DNA of 64,000 nt from Luteimonas terrae (GTDB lineage Bacteria; Pseudomonadota; Gammaproteobacteria; Xanthomonadales; Xanthomonadaceae). The stretch covers positions 124,001-188,000 of the forward strand of contig NZ_SMTG01000005.1 in NCBI RefSeq assembly GCF_004358165.1, given 5' to 3'. A program made the position numbers and the translations under genes. Position 1 is the first letter of the stretch; every line of letters starts with the position of its first letter. Shown in pieces: positions 10,683 through 22,467 of the stretch. The notes under the pieces were generated by a model. The model did no database searches and was not told where the DNA came from. It saw only the letters and a program-made list of their open reading frames with translations.

Positions 10683-11591
10683 ATGCCCCGCCAACGCACC
10701 ATCAAGAACGTGATCCGCGCGACAGGCGTCGGCCTGCACAGTGGCGAGAAAGTGTTCCTGACGCTGCGCCCGGCGAGCCCCGACACCGGCATCGTGTTCC
10801 GCCGTGTCGACCTGGAGCCCGTGGTCGAGATTCCGGCAGACGGCAACCTCGTCACCGAAACCACGTTGTGCACCGGCCTGAGTTGCGGCCCGGCCAACGT
10901 GCAGACCGTCGAACACCTGATGTCCGCGCTCGCGGGTCTGGGTGTCGACAACCTCTACATCGAGCTGTCCGCGGCCGAAGTGCCGATCATGGACGGCTCG
11001 TCCGGTCCGTTCGTGTTCCTGCTGCAGTCGGCAGGGGTGGTCGAGCAGGATGCGCCCAAGCGTTTCATCCGCGTGCTCAAGCCGGTGGAAGTGCGCGAGG
11101 GCGACAAGATCGCGCGCTTCGAGCCCTACGACGGCTTCAAGCTCGACTTCACCATCGCCTTCGACCATCCCGCGATTCCGGTGGCGCAGTCGCGCGCCGA
11201 AGTCGAGTTCTCGACCGAGGCCTACATCCGCGAAGTCAGCCGCGCGCGCACGTTCGGCTTCATGCGCGACCTGGAATACATGCGCGAGCGCAACCTCGGC
11301 CTCGGCGGCTCGATGGACAACGCGATCGTGCTCGACGAGTTCCGCGTGCTCAACGACGACGGCCTGCGCTACGCCAACGAGTTCGTGCGCCACAAGATCC
11401 TCGACGCGGTGGGCGACCTGTATCTGGCCGGTCATCCGATCCTCGGCCGCTTCGTCGGCTACAAGTCCGGCCACGCACTCAACAACAAGCTGGTGCGCGA
11501 ACTGCTGGCGCAGGTGGATGCGTGGGAAAAGGTCAGCTTCGACCAGGCCGCGCCCGCGCCGGTCGCCTACGGCGCGCCGGTCACCGCCTGA
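10683..11591 (+). CDS. lpxC: UDP-3-O-acyl-N-acetylglucosamine deacetylase LpxC
   Basis: This zinc deacetylase carries out the committed step of lipid A synthesis. The 302-residue protein (E. coli 305) has the metal-binding histidine in VEHLMSAL (residue 78) and the second site HKILDAVGD near 237-241. The MDGSSGPF and SMDNAIVLD stretches are also typical. It starts at ATG 10683. The E. coli C-terminal proteolysis signal is not recognisable in the alanine/proline-rich end here. A terminator upstream and a promoter-like pair suggest it is transcribed separately from ftsZ. Confidence 0.96.
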   Translation: MPRQRTIKNVIRATGVGLHSGEKVFLTLRPASPDTGIVFRRVDLEPVVEIPADGNLVTETTLCTGLSCGPANVQTVEHLMSALAGLGVDNLYIELSAAEVPIMDGSSGPFVFLLQSAGVVEQDAPKRFIRVLKPVEVREGDKIARFEPYDGFKLDFTIAFDHPAIPVAQSRAEVEFSTEAYIREVSRARTFGFMRDLEYMRERNLGLGGSMDNAIVLDEFRVLNDDGLRYANEFVRHKILDAVGDLYLAGHPILGRFVGYKSGHALNNKLVRELLAQVDAWEKVSFDQAAPAPVAYGAPVTA

Positions 11592-11973
11592 CGGTTGCCG
11601 CTGCAGGATCGTGATGGCGTGTGATGCGACACGCGCATGACTCGGGGAATCGCGCGCCAGCAAGGCGCTTCTTCATCGATAGAGGCAGCCGGACCGCCGC
11701 GGTTGTGCTCGCCCGCGTCGGCGTCGGGGTCATGTCCCCGGGGTCGGGTGTGGACCGGCCGACGGCCGCACTCATCTTCGAGAACATCTGATGAATCATG
11801 GCGCCGCGTATACGGCCAGATTCATGCAGGCCCGCGTCAATAACAGAAATTTAACTTCAAAGTTCTGAAATCCTAATTTCCAGTTAACTTCCTCTCCCGG
11901 ATCGGCCGGTAGGATGCCCCCTCCTCTTCACCCGGCCTCCACGTCGGTGAGCAGGGGACAGGGATCAACCGGC
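11592..11973. other. Convergent intergenic region with an AT-rich island
   Basis: No protein gene was recognised. lpxC and dciA converge here. Bases 11838-11890 form a markedly AT-rich island (runs such as AATTTAACTTCAAAG) in otherwise very GC-rich DNA. A weak -10-like TAGGAT at 11910-11915 points along the plus strand, and a run of T occurs near 11980. A small RNA is possible but unproven. Confidence 0.4.
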
Positions 11974-12447
11974 TCATCTTTTTCCGTTGTCGTCGCCGTC
12001 CGGCGGCTGCAGCGCGGCCAATGCGGCGGCCACGGCCTCGCGGGCCACGGCGGAGGGGGGTGTCGGAAGTGCGCGGTCCGCGACGACCTCAGGTCGTAGC
12101 GGTCGGGTCGTGGTCCTGATCACGATGTCGCTGACATCCAGCCCGATGGACCGGGCGGCGTCGAGCAGCACGTCGGCCGACAGGCGCAGCCTGGCGTGCC
12201 AGATGGGCGAATCGACGAGGAACACCAGCCTGTTGCCATCCACATTGGCCAGCCGCGCATGCGGCGCCAGCGTCGGCGGCAACAGGGGAACGAGGCGGCG
12301 GTCCAGTGCGTCGAGCCAGAGTGCGCGACGGATCGGATCGGCCGACGACCCGCCCAGGGCCGCGTCCAGCGCGGCCGTCGCGGTCCCGGTACGGGACTTG
12401 CCGGCGCGGGGTGGCTTGGACCTGGACCTGAAATCAGACATTGGCAC
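11974..12447 (-). CDS. dciA: DciA-like DUF721 protein (replicative helicase loader type)
   Basis: A 157-residue protein of the DUF721 family, whose Pseudomonas member DciA helps load the replicative helicase DnaB. The central part (WLDALDRRLVPLLPP, then NVDGNRLVFLVDSPIWHARLR) is the recognisable DUF721 core. The N-terminus is basic and the C-terminus low in complexity. Position supports the call: in Pseudomonas the family member also lies between lpxC and an M23 peptidase/secA. Two starts are possible, GTG 12447 (good spacing to GAAGG) and ATG 12441. Its 5' end almost touches that of the divergent M23 gene. Confidence 0.75.
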   Translation of the reverse strand: MPMSDFRSRSKPPRAGKSRTGTATAALDAALGGSSADPIRRALWLDALDRRLVPLLPPTLAPHARLANVDGNRLVFLVDSPIWHARLRLSADVLLDAARSIGLDVSDIVIRTTTRPLRPEVVADRALPTPPSAVAREAVAAALAALQPPDGDDNGKR

Positions 12448-12449
12448 GC

Positions 12450-13361
12450 ATGACCTTCGAAACTCTGTTGAATGATATGCGCGGCCGTGCCGCGCTGGTG
12501 GCCGCCAAGGCCCGCGCGCTCGCCGTGCGCAAACCGCTCACCGTCGTGACCGCCGTCGCCGTCGCCAGCCTGTGCGGCGGCGCTGCGCTCAACGCCGCAG
12601 AAGTCGCCCGCCTGCACGGTGTGGCCTCGGCCAACGAGCGCGGCATCGAGGACACCCGTCGCGAGGCGCAGCGCGAGATCAACGCGCTCGCCGCACGCAT
12701 GGGCGAACTGCAGGCGCAGGCCAATCGCCTTAATGCGCTCGGCGATCGTCTTGCCCGTGGTGCGGGCATGGAGGACGGCGAGTTCGATTTCGACCGCCCG
12801 GTGGGCCAGGGTGGTGCGGAACCGGCGCGCGACATGCCGGCCCGCAAGCTGATCGGCGGCATGGATGCGCTCGACGGCGATCTCGCCAACTCCGGCCAGC
12901 AGCTCTCGGTGCTCGAGGCCCTGCTGTTCGACCGTCGCGTCGAGCAGAACGCGCGTCCGTCGCGCTCGCCGGTCGCCAGCAGCTTCGTGACGTCCTCGTA
13001 CGGCTATCGCGCCGACCCGTTCGGTCGCGGCGGCCAGTTCCACAAGGGCATCGACTTCAATGCACGCACCGGCGATCCGGTGATGACCGTCGCCGACGGC
13101 GTGGTCAGCTACTCGGGCGTGCGCAGCGGCTACGGCAACGTGGTCGAAGTGGACCACGGCAACGGCTTCGTGACCCGCTATGCGCACAACTCGCGCAACG
13201 GCGTGAAAGTGGGCGATCTGGTGCGCGTGGGCGACGAGATCGCCAAGGCCGGCTCGACGGGCCGCTCGACCGGCGCGCACGTGCACTTCGAGGTCTGGGA
13301 AAACGGCCGCGTGCAGAACCCGCGCAAGTTCCTCGGCGACATGGGCGTGAGCCGCCAGTAA
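12450..13361 (+). CDS. M23 family metallopeptidase (LytM/peptidoglycan endopeptidase), membrane-anchored
   Basis: About 303 residues. A hydrophobic segment near residues 30-50 probably anchors it in the inner membrane. A coiled-coil-like, Glu/Arg/Ala-rich stretch follows at about 60-100, then a C-terminal M23 domain with the zinc motifs HKGIDF and HVHFEVW. Members cleave peptidoglycan cross-links or activate amidases in the periplasm; both key His-containing motifs are intact, so it is probably catalytic. The start is uncertain: ATG 12450 or ATG 12477. It lies between dciA and secA, as in Pseudomonas, and is divergent from dciA with essentially no intergenic space. Confidence 0.85.
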   Translation: MTFETLLNDMRGRAALVAAKARALAVRKPLTVVTAVAVASLCGGAALNAAEVARLHGVASANERGIEDTRREAQREINALAARMGELQAQANRLNALGDRLARGAGMEDGEFDFDRPVGQGGAEPARDMPARKLIGGMDALDGDLANSGQQLSVLEALLFDRRVEQNARPSRSPVASSFVTSSYGYRADPFGRGGQFHKGIDFNARTGDPVMTVADGVVSYSGVRSGYGNVVEVDHGNGFVTRYAHNSRNGVKVGDLVRVGDEIAKAGSTGRSTGAHVHFEVWENGRVQNPRKFLGDMGVSRQ

Positions 13362-13410
13362 GCCCTGCGCCTGCGACGCAGGCGAGGGCGGGGACGGCCG
13401 GCAGGGGCGC

Positions 13411-13443
13411 TTGAAAACGTCCCGCCGCTCCCCAAGCTACAAT
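13411..13443 (+). promoter_or_regulatory. Candidate promoter upstream of secA
   Basis: TTGAAA (13411-13416) and TACAAT (13438-13443) lie upstream of secA. The 21-base spacer is long, so only the -10 box is convincing. It sits just before an intrinsic terminator. Confidence 0.4.
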
Positions 13444-13456
13444 GCGCGTTGCCAAT

Positions 13457-13487
13457 GAAAGGGCGCCCAGCGCCCTTTTCTTTTTTT
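13457..13487 (+). terminator. Strong intrinsic terminator in the secA leader
   Basis: AAAGGGCGC (13458-13466) pairs perfectly with GCGCCCTTT (13470-13478) over a three-base loop. A run of eleven T with one C follows. It lies 53 bases before the secA start and after the only promoter-like box in the gap, so it could be the M23 gene terminator or an attenuator for secA. Confidence 0.8.
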
Positions 13488-13540
13488 GCGGCTTCGGGGG
13501 AAACCGCCGAGCCGCGTCCGTCTCCAGGATCCGGATCTCC

Positions 13541-16300
<2,760 letters not shown>

Positions 16301-16305
16301 CCCAC

Positions 16306-16327
16306 GAAGCCCCCGCAAGGGGGCTTC
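16306..16327 (+). terminator. Hairpin after secA
   Basis: GAAGCCCCC (16306-16314) pairs with GGGGGCTTC (16319-16327) over GCAA. The tail has few T residues, so termination may be weak. Confidence 0.55.
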
Positions 16328-16562
16328 TGCGTTGTGGGAGACAGACACTGGTGACGCGGAATGGACGGCGCGCTGCGGGCCCGGCGGGGACCGTCGCGAC
16401 GTGCACCGGTTATGGCGCGGACGTGGATCGGATCGCCATGCGCCGCACGCAGCCGCGTTCCCGAGGGCAATCATCGGCGCCCCGATCTCTGGCGCCCCGA
16501 GCCGACTGGCAAACCCGTCTCGCCCGGCCTACCCTGACCGCCGTTTCCCATCTTCGAGCGGC

Positions 16563-17507
16563 ATGAGCGAACGCGTCATCGAAGTCGTCGCCGGCGTCAT
16601 CACCGACAAGCGGGGCCGCATCCTGCTGTCGCGGCGCACGCCCAACCGCGACATGCCCGGCCTGTGGGAATTCCCCGGCGGCAAGCGCGAAGCGGGCGAG
16701 ACGCCGGAGGCGGCGCTGGCGCGCGAGCTGGACGAGGAACTCGGCATCCGCGTGACCGTGGGGGCGCCGCTGATCACGGTGCCGCAGCAGTACCCGAGCA
16801 AGCGCCTGCGCCTCGACGTGCGTCATGTCGTGCACTGGGACGGCGTGCCGCGCGGGAGGGAAGGGCAGGCGCTCGCCTGGGTGGCGTCGGACAAGCTGGG
16901 TCGCTACTCGATGCCGCCGGCGGACCTGCCGGTCGTCGCTGCGCTGCAGACCCCCGACCGCTATCTGGTGACACCGCCGCCGGGCGATGACGATGCCGCG
17001 TGGCTGCATGCGCTCGACGACGCGCTGCGGGCCGGCATCCGCCGTGTGCAGGTGCGCCTGCCCGGCGTCCCGGACGATCGCCGCCGTACGCTGTTGCAGC
17101 AGGCTCTCGCGCGTTGCCACCGGCGCGACGCGCGCCTGCTGTTCAACGGTGCCGTCGAGATCGCGCTTGCGGCCGGCGCCGGTGTCCACCTGACGTCCAC
17201 CGCGCTCCACGACCATGCTGACCGTCCGGTGCCGGCCGGCACGCTGCTGGCCGCCTCCTGCCACGACGCGCGCGACCTCGCACAGGCCACGCGCATCGGT
17301 TGCGATTTCGTGGTGCTCGGCCCGGTCGCCGAGACCGACAGCCACCCCGGCCAGCCCGGCATCGGCTGGACCGCGTTCGCGCAGCTGCGCGAAACCTGCG
17401 CCGTGCCGATCTATGCGATCGGCGGCATGATGCCCAACGACATCCCCGAAGCCCGTCGCCACGGCGCTCAGGGGATCGCCGCGATCCGGAGCCTCTGGTC
17501 GGGCTGA
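16563..17507 (+). CDS. MutT-type Nudix hydrolase fused to a ThiE-like domain
   Basis: The 314-residue protein has two domains. Residues 1-130 form a MutT-like Nudix domain with the complete box GGKREAGETPEAALARELDE...; this type removes 8-oxo-dGTP from the nucleotide pool. Residues 140-314 resemble thiamine phosphate synthase (ThiE) and end in an IGGM / GAQGIAAI phosphate-binding strand. The same fusion occurs in pseudomonads and other gammaproteobacteria; the role of the second half is not settled. ATG 16563 is chosen as it starts the Nudix domain; the open frame reaches further upstream without recognisable sequence. Confidence 0.85.
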   Translation: MSERVIEVVAGVITDKRGRILLSRRTPNRDMPGLWEFPGGKREAGETPEAALARELDEELGIRVTVGAPLITVPQQYPSKRLRLDVRHVVHWDGVPRGREGQALAWVASDKLGRYSMPPADLPVVAALQTPDRYLVTPPPGDDDAAWLHALDDALRAGIRRVQVRLPGVPDDRRRTLLQQALARCHRRDARLLFNGAVEIALAAGAGVHLTSTALHDHADRPVPAGTLLAASCHDARDLAQATRIGCDFVVLGPVAETDSHPGQPGIGWTAFAQLRETCAVPIYAIGGMMPNDIPEARRHGAQGIAAIRSLWSG

Positions 17508-17519
17508 CTTGTTCTGCGC

Positions 17520-17556
17520 CTTCCCCCGCCCGCGGGGGAAGGTCGGGACGGGGGCA
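17520..17556 (+). repeat. Palindromic intergenic repeat, copy 1
   Basis: CCTTCCCCCGC faces GCGGGGGAAGG with a short loop, followed by a GGGACGGGGGC tail. Related copies occur at 44643-44680, 44759-44800 and, degenerate, 47341-47388. Confidence 0.65.
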
Positions 17557-17629
17557 AGCGATCGGGCGAGGCGGAGTCTGTCCAAGCCCAAAAGATGGCC
17601 GCGGCGAAACCCATCACCGACAAGGACCT

Positions 17630-18241
17630 CTACAGGCGTGTCGCGGGCTCGCGATAGCGCAGATCCAGTACCCCAATCGCCGCGTCCAGCGCCTCGAGCG
17701 TGCCATCGTTGACGATCACATCGTCCGCGATCGCCAGCCGCGCTTCACGCGTCGCCTGTGCAGCCACCATCCGGCCGGCAAGCGCGACATCGATGTCGTC
17801 GCGCGCCAGCAGCCGCGCCATCTGCACGTCCGTTGGGACGTCGATCACCAGCACGCGCTGCAACCACGGATAAGCGGCGCGCCCGCCCTCCGCCAACAGC
17901 GGAATCGCCGCGACCGAATACGGCCCGGGTGCCGCCTCGCACTGTGCCCGCAGCGACGCGCGGACCCGCGGGTGGATGATGGCCTCGAGTCGCCTGCGTG
18001 CATCGGGATCGTCGAATATCCGTCGACGCATCGCGGCGCGATCGAGTTCGCCATCGCTGGACAGCACGCCGGCACCGAAGCGCTCGACGACCTCCGCCAG
18101 GCCGGCGCTCCCCGGCGCCACCGCTTCGCGCGCCGCAATGTCCGCGTCGGCCACGAGGGCGCCCCGCCGTTCGAACGCGCGGGTCGCCGCGGTCTTGCCC
18201 GAGGCGATACCGCCGGTCAGGCCGATGATCAGCGCGCTCAT
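17630..18241 (-). CDS. coaE: Dephospho-CoA kinase
   Basis: CoaE phosphorylates the 3'-OH of dephospho-CoA in the last step of coenzyme A synthesis. The 203-residue protein has the N-terminal P-loop GGIASGKT, the DADIAAR motif and the HPRVR segment of the family; length is normal. It is last of the minus-strand group pilC-pilD-coaE, only 13 bases after pilD, an arrangement shared by Xanthomonas and Pseudomonas. Confidence 0.94.
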   Translation of the reverse strand: MSALIIGLTGGIASGKTAATRAFERRGALVADADIAAREAVAPGSAGLAEVVERFGAGVLSSDGELDRAAMRRRIFDDPDARRRLEAIIHPRVRASLRAQCEAAPGPYSVAAIPLLAEGGRAAYPWLQRVLVIDVPTDVQMARLLARDDIDVALAGRMVAAQATREARLAIADDVIVNDGTLEALDAAIGVLDLRYREPATRL

Positions 18242-18254
18242 CGCAAAGCAGGAC

Positions 18255-19118
18255 TCAACCGAGACCGGCGAACCGCTTGTAGGCGCCGATCAGGTCGTGA
18301 CCCCACATGAAGGTCACCCAGCCGGCGATCGCCAGATATGGTCCGAACGGAATCGGCGTGGAGCGATCCCGCCCCTGCACGGCCAGCATGACCGACCCGA
18401 TGATCGCGCCGGCCACTGCGGACAGCAGGATGATCGGCAACAGTCCGCTGAGCCCGCACCAGGCGCCCAGCGCCGCCAGCAACTTGAAGTCGCCGTGGCC
18501 CATGCCTTCCTTGCCGGTCGCCTGCTTGAACAGCCACCAGACCGTCCACAGGCTCGCGTAGCCCACGACCGCGCCAAGCAGGGCGGGCTTGGCCGGCATG
18601 TAGAGGTTGTCAAGGCTGGCGATCAACCCCAGCCACATCAGCGGCAAGGTCAGGGAATCGGGCAGCAATTGCGTGCGGATGTCGATGCCCGAGGCCGCGA
18701 CCAGGAACGAGGTCAGCACCAGCGCACCGAAGCCCTGCCAGCCGAACCCGAACTGCCATACGCAGGCCGTGAACAGCAGCATCGTCAGCAGCTCGACCGC
18801 CGGATACTGCGCCGAAATCGGCGCCTTGCAGCTGCGGCACTTGCCCCGCAGCGCCAGCCAGCTCAGCACCGGAATGTTTTCGTACCAGGAGAGCTGGTGA
18901 CCGCAATGCGGGCAATGCGAGCGTTCGACCACGATCCCCGGCGGCGGCGGATCGTAGAGCTCCGGCTCGCCCAGAATCTCGCGCGAATCCCGCTTCCATT
19001 GCCACTCCATGCGCCTGGGCAGGCGCAGGATCACCACGTTGAGGAAGCTGCCTACCAGCAGGCCGAGGCCCGCGGCCAGGGGATAGCCGAGGGCGGGGTT
19101 CTGGTCGAGAAACGCCAT
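18255..19118 (-). CDS. pilD: Prepilin peptidase / N-methyltransferase PilD
   Basis: This inner membrane aspartyl protease cleaves the leader of type IV prepilins and methylates the new N-terminal residue. The 287-residue protein has two CxxC pairs (Cys 69/72 and 94/97) in the cytoplasmic loop, the first catalytic Asp in GIDIRTQLLPD (about 146) and the second in the GxGD motif GHGDFK (about 210). About eight membrane helices are present. Expected substrates are the two pilins in this window. It lies 28 bases after pilC. Confidence 0.95.
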   Translation of the reverse strand: MAFLDQNPALGYPLAAGLGLLVGSFLNVVILRLPRRMEWQWKRDSREILGEPELYDPPPPGIVVERSHCPHCGHQLSWYENIPVLSWLALRGKCRSCKAPISAQYPAVELLTMLLFTACVWQFGFGWQGFGALVLTSFLVAASGIDIRTQLLPDSLTLPLMWLGLIASLDNLYMPAKPALLGAVVGYASLWTVWWLFKQATGKEGMGHGDFKLLAALGAWCGLSGLLPIILLSAVAGAIIGSVMLAVQGRDRSTPIPFGPYLAIAGWVTFMWGHDLIGAYKRFAGLG

Positions 19119-19146
19119 CTAGTCGATTACCAGCACGTAACGGACA

Positions 19147-20421
19147 TCAGACCACGGCCGCCAGCTTGAAGATCGGCAAATACATGCCGATGACCATGCC
19201 GCCGACAAGGCCGCCAATAAACACCATGATCAACGGTTCCAGCAGGCTACTGAGCGCGTCAACCGCGTTGTTGACCTCTTCTTCGTAGAAGTCGGCTACC
19301 TTGAACAGCATGGTGTCGAGTGCGCCGGCTTCTTCGCCGATCGCGGTCATCTGCACCACCATGTGCGGGAACAGATTGACCTGCTTCATCGCCATGTTGA
19401 CCTGATAGCCAACCGATACATCGTCGCGCATGCGATTAACCGCTTTCTCGTACACCGAGCTGCCCGTCGCGCCTGCCACCGTATCCAGTGCTTCCACCAA
19501 TGGCACGCCCGCCTTGAAGGTGATCGCCAAGGTGCGTGCAAAACGCGCGACCGCAGCGTTGTGCAGCAGTTGTCCGATCACCGGCATCTTGAGAAGCATG
19601 CGATCAATCCCGTGTTGCATCGGAACCGATCGCTTGTAGGCGAACATGAATCCGGTCACGCTACCGATCAGTATCAGAAGTGCCAGCCACCAGTAGGACA
19701 CCATGAATCGACTGGCGGACACGAGCATCTGGGTGAAAGCAGGGAGCTCGGCACCAAAATCGGCGAAAACCGCCTCGAACTGTGGAACCACGAAGATCAA
19801 AAGGATCGCGCTGACGAGAATTGCGACCGCAATCACCGCGATCGGATAGAACATCGCCTTTTTGATCTTGCCCTTCAGCTTTTCGGTGTTTTCCTTGTAG
19901 GTCGCGATGGTGTCGAGCACGGTTTCGAGCACACCTGCGGACTCGCCTGCACGTACAAGATTCTGATAAAGCTCGTCAAACTGCACCGGGTGCTTGGCAA
20001 GCGCTTCGTTGATCGAGCTGCCGCCCTCGATGTCCTGGCGCATCGTGTTAAGCAGTTGCGCCATCCGCGGGTTCTTATTGCCGTTGCCCACGATCTCGAG
20101 CGCCTGCACTACCGGTACGCCGGACTTGATCATCGTGGCGAACTGTCGACTGAAAACGGCGATTTCCTTGGCCGTGATCTTTTTTCCCGCAGTGCCGAAC
20201 AACGGCTTCGGCTTGGTTTTGATAACCCCGGGCTGGATACCCTGTCGCCGCAGCTCCGCTCTGAGCATGTTCGCATTCTTGGATTGCTGCTCTCCCTTCA
20301 TCTTGACACCGCGCTTGTCGGTGCCCTCCCAGACGAAGGTGTCCAATTCCACGCCGGCACGAGTCGGCGTTGCAGGCTTCTTGGCGACGGTCTTGCGAGC
20401 GGCGGTGCGGCTGATGGACAT
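19147..20421 (-). CDS. pilC: Type IV pilus inner membrane platform protein PilC
   Basis: PilC is the inner membrane platform that couples the PilB/PilT motors to pilin assembly. The 424-residue protein has the two homologous T2SS-F domains (around 85-210 and 290-410), each followed by membrane helices, and ends in GMYLPIFKL. A lysine-rich N-terminus precedes the first domain. It starts the coaE operon (pilC-pilD-coaE) and is separated from pilB by about 230 bases. Confidence 0.95.
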   Translation of the reverse strand: MSISRTAARKTVAKKPATPTRAGVELDTFVWEGTDKRGVKMKGEQQSKNANMLRAELRRQGIQPGVIKTKPKPLFGTAGKKITAKEIAVFSRQFATMIKSGVPVVQALEIVGNGNKNPRMAQLLNTMRQDIEGGSSINEALAKHPVQFDELYQNLVRAGESAGVLETVLDTIATYKENTEKLKGKIKKAMFYPIAVIAVAILVSAILLIFVVPQFEAVFADFGAELPAFTQMLVSASRFMVSYWWLALLILIGSVTGFMFAYKRSVPMQHGIDRMLLKMPVIGQLLHNAAVARFARTLAITFKAGVPLVEALDTVAGATGSSVYEKAVNRMRDDVSVGYQVNMAMKQVNLFPHMVVQMTAIGEEAGALDTMLFKVADFYEEEVNNAVDALSSLLEPLIMVFIGGLVGGMVIGMYLPIFKLAAVV

Positions 20422-20524
20422 GCGGGCGTTCCCCCAGGGGCCGGCCTTCCCCGGCCGGACTAGAGCGGCATGGTAGCGGCTTGGCGATGAAAGTGGCAGG
20501 CCGGTGCGTGACGGCCTACCGGAT

Positions 20525-20650
20525 TCAGCAAGTCAGGGAAGTCACAAGCCAGTCGGGAGGCTCAAACAGCCCCAATTTGTGTGAGCGCGCGGCCCCCGTA
20601 AGTCCGTCTGCGATCGAAATCGCCTGATCGAGCGTTGGAGCCCCTGCGAC
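20525..20650 (-). other. Protein-like open stretch directly after the pilB stop, no start codon
   Basis: Reading on in the pilB frame after its TAG gives 41 sense codons before TGA. The translation looks protein-like (for example LDQAISIADGLTGAAR and LFEPPDWLVTSL), but there is no ATG or upstream GTG. It may be a gene remnant or chance; no family was recognised. Confidence 0.25.
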
Positions 20651-22375
20651 CTAATCCTTGGTGACCCGATTGATTTCCGCCAAGCTCGTCAACCCCTGTC
20701 GCGCCTTCTCAAGCGCCGACTTGCGCAGATCGTTGATCCCGGCCTTCTCGGCGACCTCCGCGATCTGGATGGCATTGCCGCCCTGCAGAATGATCTCCTG
20801 GATCCGCTCGCTCATCGGCATTACCTGGTACACGCCGACCCGGCCCTTGTAGCCGTTGGTGCACTCGTCACAACCCACCGGCTCGTAGAGTTCAATACCG
20901 CCTCGGACGTGGTCTTCACTGAAGCCTTCCGCCAGCAGCGCATGGTCAGGCAGATCCACGCGCTTTTTACACTTTGAACACAGGCGTCGCGCCAAGCGCT
21001 GGGCGATGACCAGAGTCACTGACGAGGTGATGTTGTAAGGCGCGATGCCCATGTTCATCAGGCGCGCGATGGTCTGAGGCGCGTCGTTGGTATGCAAAGT
21101 CGACAGCACCATGTGACCGGTCTGCGCGGCCTTGATCGCGATCTCGGCGGTTTCCAGGTCGCGGATTTCACCAACCATGATGATGTCCGGATCCTGGCGC
21201 AGGAACGAGCGCAGCGCCGCCGCGAAGGTCATGCCGCGCTTGTTGTTCTGCTGCACCTGGTTCACGCCCGGCAAGCGGATTTCCACCGGGTCTTCTGCAG
21301 TCGAGATGTTTCTGGTTTCGTCGTTAAGGATGCCCAGCGCCGTGTACAGCGACACTGTCTTGCCCGAGCCGGTCGGGCCGGTCACCAGCACCATGCCGTA
21401 GGGCTTGTGGATAGCTTCGAGGAACAGCTTTTGCTGGTCGGGCTCGTAGCCCAGCTTGTCGATGCCCAGCTTGGCTGCGCTGGCATCGAGGATTCGCAGC
21501 ACCACCTTCTCGCCGAACAACGTGGGCAGGGTGCTGACGCGGAAGTCGATCTGCTTGGTCTTGGACAGGTTGAGCTTGATGCGGCCGTCTTGCGGCACGC
21601 GTTTCTCTGCAATGTCCAACTGTGCCATCACTTTCAGGCGCGCGGTGATGCGGCCGTTGAGCTTGACCGGCATCTTGGCGACCTGCTTGAGGATGCCGTC
21701 GATGCGCAGGCGTACCCGGTAGTCGGTCTCGTAGGGTTCGAAGTGGATGTCCGATGCCCCGCGCTTGATCGCGTCTACCAGCACCTTGTTGACGAACTTG
21801 ACGATAGGCGTGTCGTCCTTGCCGTCGACAACGTTCTCCATCTTGCTGGGGTCGTCGTCGCCACCGGTGTCGAGCGCGTCCAGACCGTCGGATCCATCGA
21901 GCGTCTCGCCGAAGCTGTCGGAAGACTGCAGCCAGATCTCCAGCGTGCGCCTGATGCTGTCCTCGTCGACCAGGATCGGCTCGACCGTCAGATTGGTGTG
22001 GAACTTGATCTCGTCCAGCGCATGAGTGTTCGTGGGGTCTGCAATCCCGACGAAAAGACGTGCGCCGCGCTTGTAAAGCGGCAGCACCATGTGCTTCTGC
22101 AGCAGCTCTTCGCTGACCAGCTTGACCGCGCTGGCCTGGGAATCCACAGCCGACACATCAAGAATCGGCATGCCGAATTCGACTGACTGGGCAGCAGCCA
22201 TCTGGGCCGCTGTGACCAGCTTATGCTCCCGCAGAAAGGCCGCAATCTGCTTGCGGCTCGCCGTCGCCTTCTCCAACGCCTCGCGTGCAGCCGATTCGTC
22301 CAGCGCGCCGTCGAGGACGAGTCGGCGGGCGATGCCAGTGATGCCGACCAGGTTGGGCGTGGCGATTGCGTTCAT
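20651..22375 (-). CDS. pilB: Type IV pilus assembly ATPase PilB
   Basis: PilB is the hexameric cytoplasmic ATPase that powers pilus extension. The 574-residue protein has two N-terminal MshE/T2SSE-N type domains (to about 155), an acidic linker, the Walker A loop GPTGSGKT (333-340), Asp boxes around AEDPVEIRL, a Walker B region near IIMVGEIRD, and a zinc-binding CxxC pair set (CSKC and CDEC). ATG at 22375 is chosen because it gives the normal length and N-terminus; the open frame runs 148 codons further upstream. It lies at the edge of the glycosylation segment, divergent from the first glycosyltransferase. Confidence 0.95.
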   Translation of the reverse strand: MNAIATPNLVGITGIARRLVLDGALDESAAREALEKATASRKQIAAFLREHKLVTAAQMAAAQSVEFGMPILDVSAVDSQASAVKLVSEELLQKHMVLPLYKRGARLFVGIADPTNTHALDEIKFHTNLTVEPILVDEDSIRRTLEIWLQSSDSFGETLDGSDGLDALDTGGDDDPSKMENVVDGKDDTPIVKFVNKVLVDAIKRGASDIHFEPYETDYRVRLRIDGILKQVAKMPVKLNGRITARLKVMAQLDIAEKRVPQDGRIKLNLSKTKQIDFRVSTLPTLFGEKVVLRILDASAAKLGIDKLGYEPDQQKLFLEAIHKPYGMVLVTGPTGSGKTVSLYTALGILNDETRNISTAEDPVEIRLPGVNQVQQNNKRGMTFAAALRSFLRQDPDIIMVGEIRDLETAEIAIKAAQTGHMVLSTLHTNDAPQTIARLMNMGIAPYNITSSVTLVIAQRLARRLCSKCKKRVDLPDHALLAEGFSEDHVRGGIELYEPVGCDECTNGYKGRVGVYQVMPMSERIQEIILQGGNAIQIAEVAEKAGINDLRKSALEKARQGLTSLAEINRVTKD

Positions 22376-22467
22376 GGTCACGGTTCCGATGAGCCTGTGC
22401 GGAACTTTACTGCAAGGCGGGTCGCGCGGCATCGGTATGTATCGGCGAACGGCGGCCCCTGAAAGCT

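Noticed and set aside
13442..13540. N-terminal extension of SecA from ATG 13442
   Set aside because: The ATG overlaps a -10-like box, the stretch would be translated across the terminator hairpin, and SecA proteins begin at [11 protein letters not shown].
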